A DNA stretch of 33,362 nt, from positions 1 to 33,362 of the forward strand of contig JACDNU010000031.1 in the NCBI GenBank assembly GCA_017656505.1, given 5' to 3'. A program made the translations under genes and the position numbers. Shown here piece after piece: positions 1 through 7,474 of this stretch. The stretch comes from Archaeoglobus sp. Its GTDB lineage: Archaea; Halobacteriota; Archaeoglobi; Archaeoglobales; Archaeoglobaceae. How positions within the stretch are numbered: the first letter of the stretch is position 1; each line of letters opens with the position of its first letter. The notes beneath the pieces were generated by a model. The model ran no database searches and was not told the origin of the DNA. It saw nothing but the letters and a program-made list of their open reading frames with translations.

Positions 1-284
1 TCTTATTTCGGTTGGAGTATTTAAGGGCGGAAGCCCAACATGTTATCTAAAAATCTCAACCAAAATTTGAGTTTTAAAAATTCAAACTTTTTAATTATCT
101 TAGGGGTTATTTCCGTAGTTAGCATTGCCAGACCGAGAAGCTCTGGAATTTCTGTGAAAGACTTAAACATTAAAAATTGACTATAAAAATTGTACTAAAC
201 CTAGCGTTAAACCTAAGCAATCAGCCTTTCAAACAAATGCAGCTTTCAGAAAAGATTAGAGCAATAAGCCCAGATTAACCCAGA
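1..284. other. Intergenic left edge, no gene seen
   Basis: I see no convincing coding region. An A/T-rich imperfect inverted repeat lies at 66-86 (TTTGA at 66-70, TCAAA at 82-86, complementary T and A runs between), followed by a T run. It could be the end of a transcript entering from the left. A 10-base tandem duplication (CAGATTAACC, 271-280 and 281-290) contains the stop codon of the first gene. Confidence 0.4.
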
Positions 285-815
285 TTAACCAAACCGTCTT
301 AACAAAACTACAGCCACAACTCCAGCACCTACTAAAGCCATAGTAGCCAACTCCGGAACGGCTATAGCGAATACCTTCGCACAGGCAATTGCAAATTTTT
401 GCGTTATATCTCCCATCGTGATTTTAAACTTCTCTCCATTCTGCACACCATCAGCAAACCAAACTCTCAGCGTTAATTTCTTATCTCCCGGACAATCCCC
501 AGGGGGGTTATAAAGATATACCTTATAATGGGATACATGACCGCTAAAAGAGTAATTGAAACTCAGCCCATCACCTACGAGTTCTCCATCAACATGGGAT
601 GAATCCGCACCTTCGACTCCCGTGAATCTCAGAATAAGAACTTGTTTGCAACAGTCTTTCTCCTCTAAATGGAGTGTGACATCATAAATCCCCACATCAC
701 CTATATTTATGCTCTGCTCTCGAGGAGTAATGTCTACATCCAGTGCAGAAACCGTGGTGATAAATAGCAATAACAAAATGAACGTAAGGGGTAAAGAAGT
801 TCTCATACTTATCAT
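285..815 (-). CDS. Secreted PEF-CTERM-type (VPEL) protein, function unknown
   Basis: About 176 residues. A signal peptide of about 25 residues (basic, then a Leu/Ile/Phe-rich core ending near VSA) precedes a beta-rich middle and a C-terminal tail of VPEL, a hydrophobic stretch and LLRRFG. This is the tripartite PEF-CTERM layout recognised by archaeosortases. The middle has two adjacent Cys (EKDCCKQ) plus two more, so disulfides are possible. I chose the ATG at 815 because AGGTGA at 821-826 sits 5 bases upstream; an in-frame GTG at 824 and an ATG at 806 also exist. It is a probable substrate of the archaeosortase at 4507-5322. The middle domain is not one I recognise. Confidence 0.8.
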   Translation of the reverse strand: MISMRTSLPLTFILLLLFITTVSALDVDITPREQSINIGDVGIYDVTLHLEEKDCCKQVLILRFTGVEGADSSHVDGELVGDGLSFNYSFSGHVSHYKVYLYNPPGDCPGDKKLTLRVWFADGVQNGEKFKITMGDITQKFAIACAKVFAIAVPELATMALVGAGVVAVVLLRRFG

Positions 816-917
816 TATTTTCACCTAATAAGTTTTAATTTACGTAAAGACATGGATAATCAAAGATTTAAATTTTTCGATGATTGGGTAATAATTCTAA
901 TTCAGAAAATATAAAAT

Positions 918-960
918 GAAAGAAAAACAAAGTGTAAAAAATGTAAAGGATGTAAAGATG
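918..960. repeat. Three 9-bp tandem units (TGTAAANNN) at a gene end
   Basis: Units lie at 933-941, 942-950 and 951-959, directly after the stop of the minus-strand gene at 962-1909. Read on the minus strand they give a pyrimidine-rich tract with several T runs, as expected of an archaeal U-tract terminator. The terminator role is inferred. Confidence 0.45.
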
Positions 961-961
961 T

Positions 962-1909
962 TCACTTAGCTCTTCTCTTGAAATACAACACCGAGCCAAG
1001 TAAAATCCCTACTGGAATCAACAAGTTCAGAAACTCTGGAACCGAGATTGGCACATCGATATGATCATTGCCACAAGTCTCTGTTACATGCAATACTTTA
1101 GGCACAGGATTGCCAATGAGCCACTTGCCCTTCATGCCAACATTCTCTTTTGGAATGGCTAGCTCAATGACCCAGTTTTTTACTCCATTGTCTGTCTTTC
1201 CGAGGCTTTTGTAAGCGCCAATTGCAGTTCCGTTTGGTTGAGCATTATTCACAACTATTCTAGAGGGTTTGTTCTCGGCAAGATAACTGGGAACTGTCCA
1301 ACAGCTGTTCGTGCTTGTCTTATAAATACCAAACTGTACTCCTCCGCCACCGTTGCTTCCTTCAGTGCTCAACTTGATGCCATATTCATATCCATAGCCT
1401 CCTGTACTTTCATCTGCATCCAGATTCAACGCAAGATCAGAGGGATAGTAATGATTACTTCCCCAATTCCAGCCACTGGAGTTCTGGGAGGTGATTATGG
1501 CCACGTAGATATAGTCTGCATCCTCATCCACATACATAGCCTCGATGTCCCACTTTTCACCGCCGGATACTGAGACATACTGGATTGGGGAGGGTTCAAT
1601 TATCCACTTACTTCCATCCCATATCTTTGGTTCATCGTACTTTTCAAACCACTTGCCCATTCCACGAATGTGCACTCCTGTTTTACTCAAATCAATTCCA
1701 TTTTCACCCAAATAGTTTGGATCGGCGTTATCTTCAACTACAAACCAGATTCCGTAGTTCGGCAACCATGTCTGGTTAGCACTCCATGAATTATTGATGA
1801 GATCCAAGCCCCAATCATTAAGTTTACCATCAATATCGTAAGCCATGGAGGGAACACTTAATACTAATACAAAGATGCCTGCTATTACTACCATCAACAC
1901 TTTTTTCAT
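962..1909 (-). CDS. Secreted PEF-CTERM protein with N-terminal DGxxxDW motif, paralogue of 32171-33064
   Basis: About 315 residues. A signal peptide (MKKVLMVVIAGIFVLVLSV...SMA) is followed by DGKLNDWG, a motif typical of CBM9-like/DOMON-type beta-sandwich domains, then a long beta-rich body. The tail is VPEF, a hydrophobic stretch and FKRRAK, a clear PEF-CTERM signal. It matches the protein at 32171-33064 almost end to end (shared DW, TWLP, VEDN, GVHIRG, YDEP and PNRIV motifs). A longer reading frame starts at 1993, but the signal peptide begins at the ATG at 1909, which has a TATA-like box at 1932-1939, so a leaderless start is likely. Carbohydrate binding is possible but unproven. It is a predicted archaeosortase substrate. 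Confidence 0.85.
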   Translation of the reverse strand: MKKVLMVVIAGIFVLVLSVPSMAYDIDGKLNDWGLDLINNSWSANQTWLPNYGIWFVVEDNADPNYLGENGIDLSKTGVHIRGMGKWFEKYDEPKIWDGSKWIIEPSPIQYVSVSGGEKWDIEAMYVDEDADYIYVAIITSQNSSGWNWGSNHYYPSDLALNLDADESTGGYGYEYGIKLSTEGSNGGGGVQFGIYKTSTNSCWTVPSYLAENKPSRIVVNNAQPNGTAIGAYKSLGKTDNGVKNWVIELAIPKENVGMKGKWLIGNPVPKVLHVTETCGNDHIDVPISVPEFLNLLIPVGILLGSVLYFKRRAK

Positions 1910-1931
1910 ACTCTTGCAATTTGTTTTTAGG

Positions 1932-1939
1932 TTTAAAAA
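1932..1939 (-). promoter_or_regulatory. TATA-like box for 962-1909
   Basis: TTTTTAAA on the minus strand, about 26 bases before the chosen ATG. It supports a leaderless transcript starting at 1909 rather than the longer frame. Confidence 0.45.
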
Positions 1940-2207
1940 TTTTTCTACTTTTATAAAATCATTACAACAATAAGCATCATAATAATCATCCAAGATTAGA
2001 ATTGCTTTTTTTCGAAATTGATCCTAAATACTTTCGTTTTAGTCTAAATTCGGGATTACTCATGATTAGAACCATTAACTTCTTAGCAGTAAAAATTCTA
2101 CATTTTTATTTATTAACTTTGAACTATTAATTTTATTTGAAAGACTGATTTTAATCTATGATAATGATTGTAACAACTATAACAATTTATTTTTAGTGAA
2201 GAAAAAA

Positions 2208-2215
2208 TTTATATA
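2208..2215 (+). promoter_or_regulatory. TATA box for VWA gene
   Basis: TTTATATA preceded by an A-rich stretch. It places transcription start near 2235-2240 and leaves the AGGAGGTG ribosome site at 2246-2253 inside a short leader. Confidence 0.55.
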
Positions 2216-2258
2216 GTATTGAATGATAGTTAAAAATTGCAATTAAGGAGGTGGAATT

Positions 2259-3098
2259 ATTAGAGTAGGAAAAATTTTAGTGATAGCTGTGATAGTGCTA
2301 TTGGCTATAATGGGATCAGCGGCAGCACAAACACAGGGAGATATAGTTTTCGTCATTGACGAATCAGGTAGCATGGGCGACGATATAAACCTAGTGAAAA
2401 ACAACACAGCATACATCTTCAATTATCTCCAAGGTCAAGGAGACTTTAAGGTAGGTTTAGTAGGATTTGGAGCCGGAGCTCCATATGATAATCCCCGTGT
2501 GGTCTGCCAGCTAACAGATGATAACACCACTTTTGAAAATTGCCTAGACCAACTTGATGTAACCGGTGGACACCAGCCAGGTTTTGATGCCATTGTTTTG
2601 GCAACAAATCAATCTGCCGTTGGATTAAGAGGCGTTGCTTCTTGTGTAATTCTGATTACAGATGAAGATGCGGATACTGGAAGTTATAGTAAAACAGATG
2701 CTGTCAACGCACTGGATTCTGTACCAGCTTATTTCATAGGCATATTTAATCCAGCTTTTGGCACAGCACAAGACGATTATGGAATTCCGAACGGTGTAGC
2801 AGGGTTAGTTGCTACAGGAGGAGCTCAAGTAGATCTGGATGATTTTGAACAGGATCCAAGTGGAACTCTACAGATAATACTGGCCAACTGTACGCAAGCC
2901 ATACAAAATGTGACAACTCAATGTAATGATGGAATCGATAATGACGGAGACGGACTAATTGACTATCCAAACGATCCCGGATGTTCAAGTCCACAGGATA
3001 ATGACGAATACAACCCGCCTTCAGTCCCAGAATTCCCACCAATTGCCATAGCTGCTCTCGGACTGCTGGGAGCGATAGTGCTGCTTAGAAGAAGGTAA
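2259..3098 (+). CDS. Secreted von Willebrand factor A (VWA) protein with PEF-CTERM tail
   Basis: About 279 residues. The VWA domain has an intact MIDAS start (DESGS) right after the signal peptide and extends to about residue 205. A short Cys-flanked acidic motif (CNDGIDNDGDGLID...GC), common in secreted proteins and likely Ca-binding, links it to VPEFPP, a hydrophobic helix and LLRRR, a textbook PEF-CTERM signal. The first conventional start is GTG at 2280, but it lies about 26 bases from the strong AGGAGGTG at 2246-2253 and gives a signal peptide with no basic residue. Starting at ATT (2259, or 2256) places the start right after that site and adds IRVGK, a proper basic n-region. Its role is probably metal-dependent adhesion at the surface. 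Confidence 0.85.
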   Translation: MRVGKILVIAVIVLLAIMGSAAAQTQGDIVFVIDESGSMGDDINLVKNNTAYIFNYLQGQGDFKVGLVGFGAGAPYDNPRVVCQLTDDNTTFENCLDQLDVTGGHQPGFDAIVLATNQSAVGLRGVASCVILITDEDADTGSYSKTDAVNALDSVPAYFIGIFNPAFGTAQDDYGIPNGVAGLVATGGAQVDLDDFEQDPSGTLQIILANCTQAIQNVTTQCNDGIDNDGDGLIDYPNDPGCSSPQDNDEYNPPSVPEFPPIAIAALGLLGAIVLLRRR

Positions 3099-3104
3099 AT
3101 TTTC

Positions 3105-3147
3105 TAATTTAAACTTTCTAATTTTTTTTCTATTATTTTTTCTATTC
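3105..3147 (+). terminator. T-run terminator after VWA gene
   Basis: Successive T tracts at 3122-3129 and 3136-3142 follow the stop codon, the usual archaeal factor-independent terminator form. No hairpin is needed or seen. Confidence 0.55.
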
Positions 3148-3240
3148 AAACTAATCTTACCTCAAGTTAAGATATTAAACCCTCTTGTTCTGCATTTTTC
3201 TCGTTATTCATAATGCTGGCTAGTCTTGGTTAAAACATAA

Positions 3241-3250
3241 GTTATATATA
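3241..3250 (+). promoter_or_regulatory. TATA box for 3269-3721
   Basis: GTTATATATA about 25 bases before the ATG at 3269, predicting a leaderless transcript. Confidence 0.55.
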
Positions 3251-3268
3251 TTTTTTAAAAAGCTTAAG

Positions 3269-3721
3269 ATGGTGGAAGGAAACGATCAGCCAGATGACCA
3301 GATCGATGAAGAAATTGAAAACATAATGTTCAAGGCAGCGATCATAGCTATGATCGCTGGCGTTATCGTCGCAGCGTATCTGATATGGCTAAACTCACAG
3401 GAGTCTTACTCAGCCCTTTACATCTATCCTGAAAGTTACTCCAATTATATCAACAAATCTGAACTACCAAAAGATGTTTTATTCACCTACGGAATAAAAA
3501 GTTACGAAACAAGTGACAAAATATACCATATAAGCATATTTCTCGGCAACAAACTCGTAAAATACAAAGAAGTTAAAATAAAAAGAGGTGAGACTTTCGA
3601 AGAGAATGAATCCGTTACTGTCTACCCCAACACAACTTTTCCTGTAAAAGTAAAGATAGTTGCAGAGGTAAATGGAGTCACATACGAGGTCCACTTCTGG
3701 TTAAAAGAGATGCCTCACTAG
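3269..3721 (+). CDS. Single-pass membrane protein resembling the extracytoplasmic C-terminal half of DUF1616
   Basis: 150 residues. An acidic cytoplasmic N-terminus (about 1-18) precedes one membrane helix (about 19-42) and a beta-rich outer domain (50-147) with N-glycosylation sequons. The outer part follows the pattern of the soluble C-terminal part of archaeal DUF1616 proteins: a Y-x-I-x-I strand, a GETFEENESV turn, then paired strands ending EVHFWLK. The multi-helix N-terminal half is absent, but a separate gene at 7502-7828 matches that half. The ATG start is supported by the TATA box at 3241-3250. The family match is by recognition only. Position next to the EpsI/archaeosortase pair suggests a role in the same surface system. 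Confidence 0.65.
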   Translation: MVEGNDQPDDQIDEEIENIMFKAAIIAMIAGVIVAAYLIWLNSQESYSALYIYPESYSNYINKSELPKDVLFTYGIKSYETSDKIYHISIFLGNKLVKYKEVKIKRGETFEENESVTVYPNTTFPVKVKIVAEVNGVTYEVHFWLKEMPH

Positions 3722-3754
3722 TTGCTTTCTTTGGCTTTCTCTTCCTAAGCTCGC

Positions 3755-4543
3755 TTATTCTCGCTTATTCATTCTCACTCCAAGCACTATAAGAATAACA
3801 GACGGTAAAAATAACGAAAAAATGCCTGCGTATGCTTTGACACCATACTCCTCAACCCACACCTCTCCCATGCTCCTCTGCCTTTTGATCTCTGTATACA
3901 TCAGGCTCATCACGTCTTTTGTAAACTCCTCCATGACAGAGTAGGTTGAATCGTAGTCTTTTTTTACGGGAGAAGTCAGTCTAATCATCGTTACCCCCTG
4001 CCCTCCCTTGAAAATGAACCAGTAAAGTACAACGAGTTTCTTTTCAGGATCTTTTTTCCCCTCAAGATCTAGCCTGTTAACATATATTTTATCAAAAATA
4101 ACTGCCGAACTACGCTCCATTGGAATTTCCTCAACGGTCTCATTGACAATGTTCCACCGGTTTCCATAGCAGACCTTTGGATTATGGAAGCTTTTCCTCT
4201 TATCGCTATTAATAATATCCATCCATACCAAATTCGAATTTTTGGAGTATGCTCTGCTGAGTATAATATCTGCCTCAAGAGCCTCGTAAACCCTTTTAGG
4301 ATATCTAAAATCAATCCCTTTCCATCCTTCAATCCTCTTTGGAAACTTTGCAATTTCGGTAGCGTTGTTAAAGTTGTATGCAGTTCGTCCGATCAATCTG
4401 TGATCAGTCTTGTGAAAGGCTGTGTCAATTACCGTATAATCTGCTAGGCTCTCTGGAGCGAGCACAACAATGAACGCAGAAGAAAGTAAAAGCAGTCCGA
4501 GGAGTATCAGGAATGTTGCCTTGATATCAGCCAGTGCATACAC
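3755..4543 (-). CDS. EpsI/DUF3485-like archaeosortase-associated membrane protein
   Basis: About 262 residues. It has an N-terminal membrane helix (about 9-29), an extracytoplasmic domain and a C-terminal helix (about 238-256) ending in basic residues. FP-x-x-I-x-GW-x-G at 68-76, L-x-R-x-Y at 95-99 and HNPKVCYGNRW at 120-130 match the EpsI pattern (FP..i..W.G, then HsPe.C...GW), including the Cys. EpsI-type domains are partners of, or fused to, exosortases and archaeosortases. The gene overlaps the end of the archaeosortase by 37 bases, so the two are translationally coupled. The start at GTG 4543 is uncertain because the GGAGGTG motif (4542-4548) overlaps it; an unusual codon a little downstream could be used instead. 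Confidence 0.8.
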   Translation of the reverse strand: MYALADIKATFLILLGLLLLSSAFIVVLAPESLADYTVIDTAFHKTDHRLIGRTAYNFNNATEIAKFPKRIEGWKGIDFRYPKRVYEALEADIILSRAYSKNSNLVWMDIINSDKRKSFHNPKVCYGNRWNIVNETVEEIPMERSSAVIFDKIYVNRLDLEGKKDPEKKLVVLYWFIFKGGQGVTMIRLTSPVKKDYDSTYSVMEEFTKDVMSLMYTEIKRQRSMGEVWVEEYGVKAYAGIFSLFLPSVILIVLGVRMNKRE

Positions 4544-5322
4544 CTCCTGCTCAACATTAACATGATTACTGCGATTATAAAAAGAGTTAGGTCAGATGCG
4601 TAATGGAAGAAACCCAGGGCAACATCCTTTCCATAAATTCCTGCCATAACGATTATGGACGAAATTCTGAGAATGTTAGCGACTAAAGCGAGGGGGATGG
4701 TTAGAACTACTAAGATGGCTTTCAACCATAACTTCTCGTTGATGAGATATCCATACAAGGTTCCAACAGTAAGCAAGGAAACTATTGCCCTTATTCCACT
4801 GCATGGAGCTCCTACAATGAAATTACAGCTTTTAAGCTGAATTTCTGCACCGATATTGGTTGCTTTAATTCCGAGAAAATTAACAAATGCTGTTGTTGCC
4901 TGAGCCGAAAGAACTTCAAGAACGTTTGTAATATCGTAAATAGGGAAAGGAATTGCAAGTAAAATGAAAAAGATTGGAAATGCGAGCTTTTTTGCCGAAT
5001 TATATCCATAAAACGTCGTTGTAATACCAAAAATTGCCGTCAATAAAGATACTGCTGAAAGAAACTCAATCTCCCAGAAGGAGGCTAAAACATGAATGAA
5101 AAGTGAAATAGCGATTATGTAAATCCCGAAAATGTCAATATAAGGACTAACTTCTTTTTCTCTAGCAATTCTATAACCGAGATAAACAGACACTGCTAAA
5201 ACAATAAACCCGTGAGAATAATAGCTATTGTATATCCACGAACCGGTGAGCCAGAGCAATGTTTGAGAGTACACAAGGATGAGCATTGCAAGGGAAAGTA
5301 TCATGGCAATTACTCTGTTCAT
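4507..5322 (-). CDS. artC: Archaeosortase (exosortase family transpeptidase), probably of the PEF-CTERM class
   Basis: 271 residues with about eight hydrophobic segments. The exosortase/archaeosortase catalytic pattern is intact: Cys174 in GAPCSGIRA, Arg219 in ANILRIS, and a third conserved position around His240 in FFHYASD. These enzymes cleave the C-terminal sorting tail of secreted proteins and are thought to transfer the new C-terminus to a lipid or other acceptor. Five proteins with VPE(F/L) tails in this window fit the PEF-CTERM/archaeosortase C pairing, hence the symbol; the subclass is inferred from the substrates. The ATG at 5322 has a TATA-like box at 5345-5352, predicting a leaderless two-gene message with the EpsI-like gene. 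Confidence 0.85.
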   Translation of the reverse strand: MNRVIAMILSLAMLILVYSQTLLWLTGSWIYNSYYSHGFIVLAVSVYLGYRIAREKEVSPYIDIFGIYIIAISLFIHVLASFWEIEFLSAVSLLTAIFGITTTFYGYNSAKKLAFPIFFILLAIPFPIYDITNVLEVLSAQATTAFVNFLGIKATNIGAEIQLKSCNFIVGAPCSGIRAIVSLLTVGTLYGYLINEKLWLKAILVVLTIPLALVANILRISSIIVMAGIYGKDVALGFFHYASDLTLFIIAVIMLMLSRRCMHWLISRQHS

Positions 5323-5344
5323 AAATATCAGACATCTAATCTCG

Positions 5345-5352
5345 ATTTTTAA
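5345..5352 (-). promoter_or_regulatory. TATA-like box for archaeosortase operon
   Basis: TTAAAAAT on the minus strand, about 27 bases before the archaeosortase ATG. Confidence 0.45.
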
Positions 5353-5445
5353 GATTATCGATTCAATGAATATTTAACCTTATATTTAAAAACAATAGTT
5401 ATTATTTTTAACTTTACGATAATTAAAATTCTAAAAAAAAGAAAA

Positions 5446-5454
5446 TTTTAAATA
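5446..5454 (+). promoter_or_regulatory. TATA box for 5477-6091
   Basis: TTTTAAATA about 27 bases before the ATG at 5477. This favours that ATG as a leaderless start over the TTG at 5468. Confidence 0.5.
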
Positions 5455-5476
5455 TCTCAGATATTTCTTGGCAGAC

Positions 5477-6091
5477 ATGAGGTTGGAGTTGGTGTTGCCA
5501 CTTTTTCTGGTTTTATCAATTCTTTCTATAAGTGTCGCAAGCGCAGAATCCATAAAATGGCACTTCACAGATTCTGATGCAGGAAATAATTTAAATGGAA
5601 AACTTATGACGGTAAATCAGGGAAGCGGAGGTACAATTGTTCTTCACAAAGGAGAATCTGCATGGTGGTTCAGCGAACCCGCTAAGGATGACAAAGTCTA
5701 CTACGGAAAGTGGAAAGTCGTTTACCATGCAGAAACTAACTCAGAAAGCAGTCACCGAATATACGTTAGGCTTTATAAAGTGAAAGCTGGTGTTCCTTAC
5801 TTAATTTCTGAAAAATATAATAAACTCAAAAAGAGTAATGGCTTAACTATGAAAAACAGGGACTTGGGAGAGTACTACATTCCACTCAATCAATCAGAAA
5901 GGATCGCTGTCGAAATTCAGTGGTCCAATAGTGCAGAAAGCGGAGAGAATTTGACTCTCTATTTTAACCAAAACTATGAAAGCTACCTCCAGTTAGACCT
6001 AGAGTCTCCAAATCCACCTGTACCTGAGCTGTCAACGGCAGCACTTGTCATATGCGGAATTCTTGTGTTAGTTTTGCTAATCACATTTTAG
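5477..6091 (+). CDS. Secreted PEF-CTERM-type (VPEL) protein lacking a basic C-terminus
   Basis: About 204 residues. A signal peptide (MRLELVLPLFLVLSILSISVASA) precedes a beta-rich domain with many aromatic residues (WHF, SAWWF, YYGKWKVVYH, IQWS, LTLYF) and a tail of PPVPEL, a hydrophobic helix and ITF. The tail has the motif and helix of PEF-CTERM but no Arg/Lys cluster at the end, which the other four examples here all have. The gene is divergent from the archaeosortase with 154 bases between start codons, so it is a likely substrate. I do not recognise the domain; the aromatic pattern could suit glycan or lipid contact, but that is a guess. Confidence 0.75.
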   Translation: MRLELVLPLFLVLSILSISVASAESIKWHFTDSDAGNNLNGKLMTVNQGSGGTIVLHKGESAWWFSEPAKDDKVYYGKWKVVYHAETNSESSHRIYVRLYKVKAGVPYLISEKYNKLKKSNGLTMKNRDLGEYYIPLNQSERIAVEIQWSNSAESGENLTLYFNQNYESYLQLDLESPNPPVPELSTAALVICGILVLVLLITF

Positions 6092-6105
6092 GAATTTAAA
6101 TACTT

Positions 6106-6113
6106 TTTTATAC
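6106..6113 (+). promoter_or_regulatory. TATA-like box for CPBP protease gene
   Basis: TTTTATAC, predicting a start near 6135-6140, so the GGAGGT at 6169-6174 would lie inside a leader of about 40 bases. Confidence 0.4.
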
Positions 6114-6179
6114 ATTGTATGTTAAAAATTTTTCAGTAACAAAATGGAAAATCACCATAATCTTATTTGGAGGTTTTGG

Positions 6180-6971
6180 ATGAGAGAAGGGAAAACAACT
6201 TCGGTCTTCGCCGGTATATTCCTCCTTTTAATTTTGGCGGAGATTACAACAACTGTTGAAAAGACAGCCGGTTTGTTTCTATATTTTGTTGCATTGTTCA
6301 TATCAATTTTGTATGTTTCACTCGTTAGGAGGGATATGTATATTGTTTCATTAACTCTCCCCCCTCTCCTCAGAATTCTCGATCTTTCTATGCCTATCTT
6401 TTTCCCATACACAATCTACTTGTTCCCTTTTGTTTACCTTCCCTTGTTTCCGTCGGTTTACATGGCTGCGAAAGCTTTGGATTTAAATGTCGAGGATCTT
6501 GGCTTTACTCTTAAAGCATGGTACCTCCTTTTGCCTGCTGGCCTCTTAATTGGCTATCTCCTCTCTTATCCGGAATACATGATCCTTCATCCAAATGCAT
6601 TAGTTCCTGATTTTACTCTTAAAAGCTTTGTAACTCTTTTTATAGTGATGTACGTGTTTGTGGCCTTTGTAGAGGAACTCATCTTCAGATCAGTTTTACA
6701 GTCAAGCCTAGAAAGGGAATTTGGTTTGAAAAAAGGTCTGTTTTTGGCAAGTATACTGTTCGCAGTAATGCACGCTGGTTTTGGATTTGGTGAAATAAGC
6801 TATGCTTTCCTAACTGGACTACTCATCGGTTTTTTATTCCAAAAAACCAAAAGCTTACCTCTTGCAGTGATGATTCATGGCACAATAAATGTAATGGTTT
6901 TCGGTTTATTTCATGTTGAAACGATGGCCAACTTTTTCTCCCTTAAGGATATAACACTTCCATGGTTTTGA
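6180..6971 (+). CDS. CPBP (CAAX/Abi-type) intramembrane metalloprotease
   Basis: 263 residues, about eight membrane helices. The three CPBP motifs are present: EELIFR at 165-170, His198 in FAVMHAGF, and His233 in MIHGTINV. These provide the glutamates and histidines of a membrane-embedded active site. The start at ATG 6180 is preceded by GGAGGT (6169-6174) with a 5-base gap; an upstream in-frame ATG at 6144 would add 12 residues and is less likely. Known members cleave prenylated proteins or bacteriocin-like peptides. Location beside an archaeosortase recalls the bacterial exosortase E proteins fused to a CPBP domain, so a role in maturing sorting tails is possible but inferred. Confidence 0.85.
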   Translation: MREGKTTSVFAGIFLLLILAEITTTVEKTAGLFLYFVALFISILYVSLVRRDMYIVSLTLPPLLRILDLSMPIFFPYTIYLFPFVYLPLFPSVYMAAKALDLNVEDLGFTLKAWYLLLPAGLLIGYLLSYPEYMILHPNALVPDFTLKSFVTLFIVMYVFVAFVEELIFRSVLQSSLEREFGLKKGLFLASILFAVMHAGFGFGEISYAFLTGLLIGFLFQKTKSLPLAVMIHGTINVMVFGLFHVETMANFFSLKDITLPWF

Positions 6972-7191
6972 AAATGACTATCGCAAAAAACATAATCAAC
7001 ATAGAGACTATTTGAATATCAAAGCTGTGTTCTACTTTCTCGTTATAATATTTAGAGGCTGAAATGATCTCTTTTGTTGAAAGGAGTAGAATAAGAAATA
7101 TAGTTGAAAGCACGGCTTCTTCAGGCAAACCGATAGAGGTGATAGCAGGGAGTCCATTTTCACCAAATAGAATATTGGCCAAAGTAAGCAT
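6943..7191 (-). CDS. Small two-helix membrane protein, unknown
   Basis: 82 residues with two hydrophobic segments (about 22-39 and 60-78) joined by a charged loop (TKEIISASKYYNEKVEHSFD). The TATA-like box TTTAAATA at 7215-7224 sits 25-28 bases before the ATG, which supports a real leaderless gene. Its 3' end overlaps the 3' end of the CPBP gene on the other strand by 29 bases, which is unusual for non-coding shadow frames with a good promoter. I do not recognise a family. Confidence 0.6.
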   Translation of the reverse strand: MLTLANILFGENGLPAITSIGLPEEAVLSTIFLILLLSTKEIISASKYYNEKVEHSFDIQIVSMLIMFFAIVIFKTMEVLYP

Positions 7192-7214
7192 TCATCTCAT
7201 TTCTAATGTCAGAA

Positions 7215-7224
7215 ATATTTAAAT
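7215..7224 (-). promoter_or_regulatory. TATA-like box for 6943-7191
   Basis: TTTAAATA on the minus strand at leaderless distance from the ATG at 7191. Confidence 0.45.
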
Positions 7225-7445
7225 TTTTTCCTTTCATATATATGCTAATTATAATGAGAATATTATGAGGGGGTTTTGCCTCTTTTACTCCCTTCAACCT
7301 TTTTCGAGAGATTAGAATAAAAATTGTGCCTGTTGCAGCAAAGTTCTGTATAAGATGGTAAGCATTTTTTGATAAGTTTTTTATGAATCTTGGGTTCTAT
7401 GATTAGTATCAGACTCAAAAATTCCAAGGAAAAACTAGGTTTTTG

Positions 7446-7467
7446 AAGGATTACTAAAGGATTACTA
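7446..7467 (+). promoter_or_regulatory. Exact 11-bp tandem repeat upstream of TATA box
   Basis: AAGGATTACTA occurs twice back to back (7446-7456 and 7457-7467), ending 8 bases before the TATA box at 7475. The one-turn spacing and position suit an activator or repressor half-site pair. Regulatory function is inferred. Confidence 0.45.
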
Positions 7468-7474
7468 TAAAGTT

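Larger units (their letters stand above)
1910..2255. other. Divergent intergenic region
   Basis: Very A/T-rich spacer between two divergent PEF-CTERM genes. It holds TATA-like boxes for both (1932-1939 on minus, 2208-2215 on plus) and the strong ribosome site of the VWA gene at 2246-2253. I see no gene or clear RNA in the rest. Confidence 0.6.

Noticed and set aside
1910-1993. A 28-residue N-terminal extension of the first DW protein
   Set aside because: It would bury the signal peptide, and the promoter spacing supports the ATG at 1909.
2880-3010. CNDGIDNDGDGLID as a dockerin repeat
   Set aside because: Only one short acidic loop is present and the dockerin helix pattern and duplication are missing; it is better seen as a Cys-flanked Ca-binding linker.
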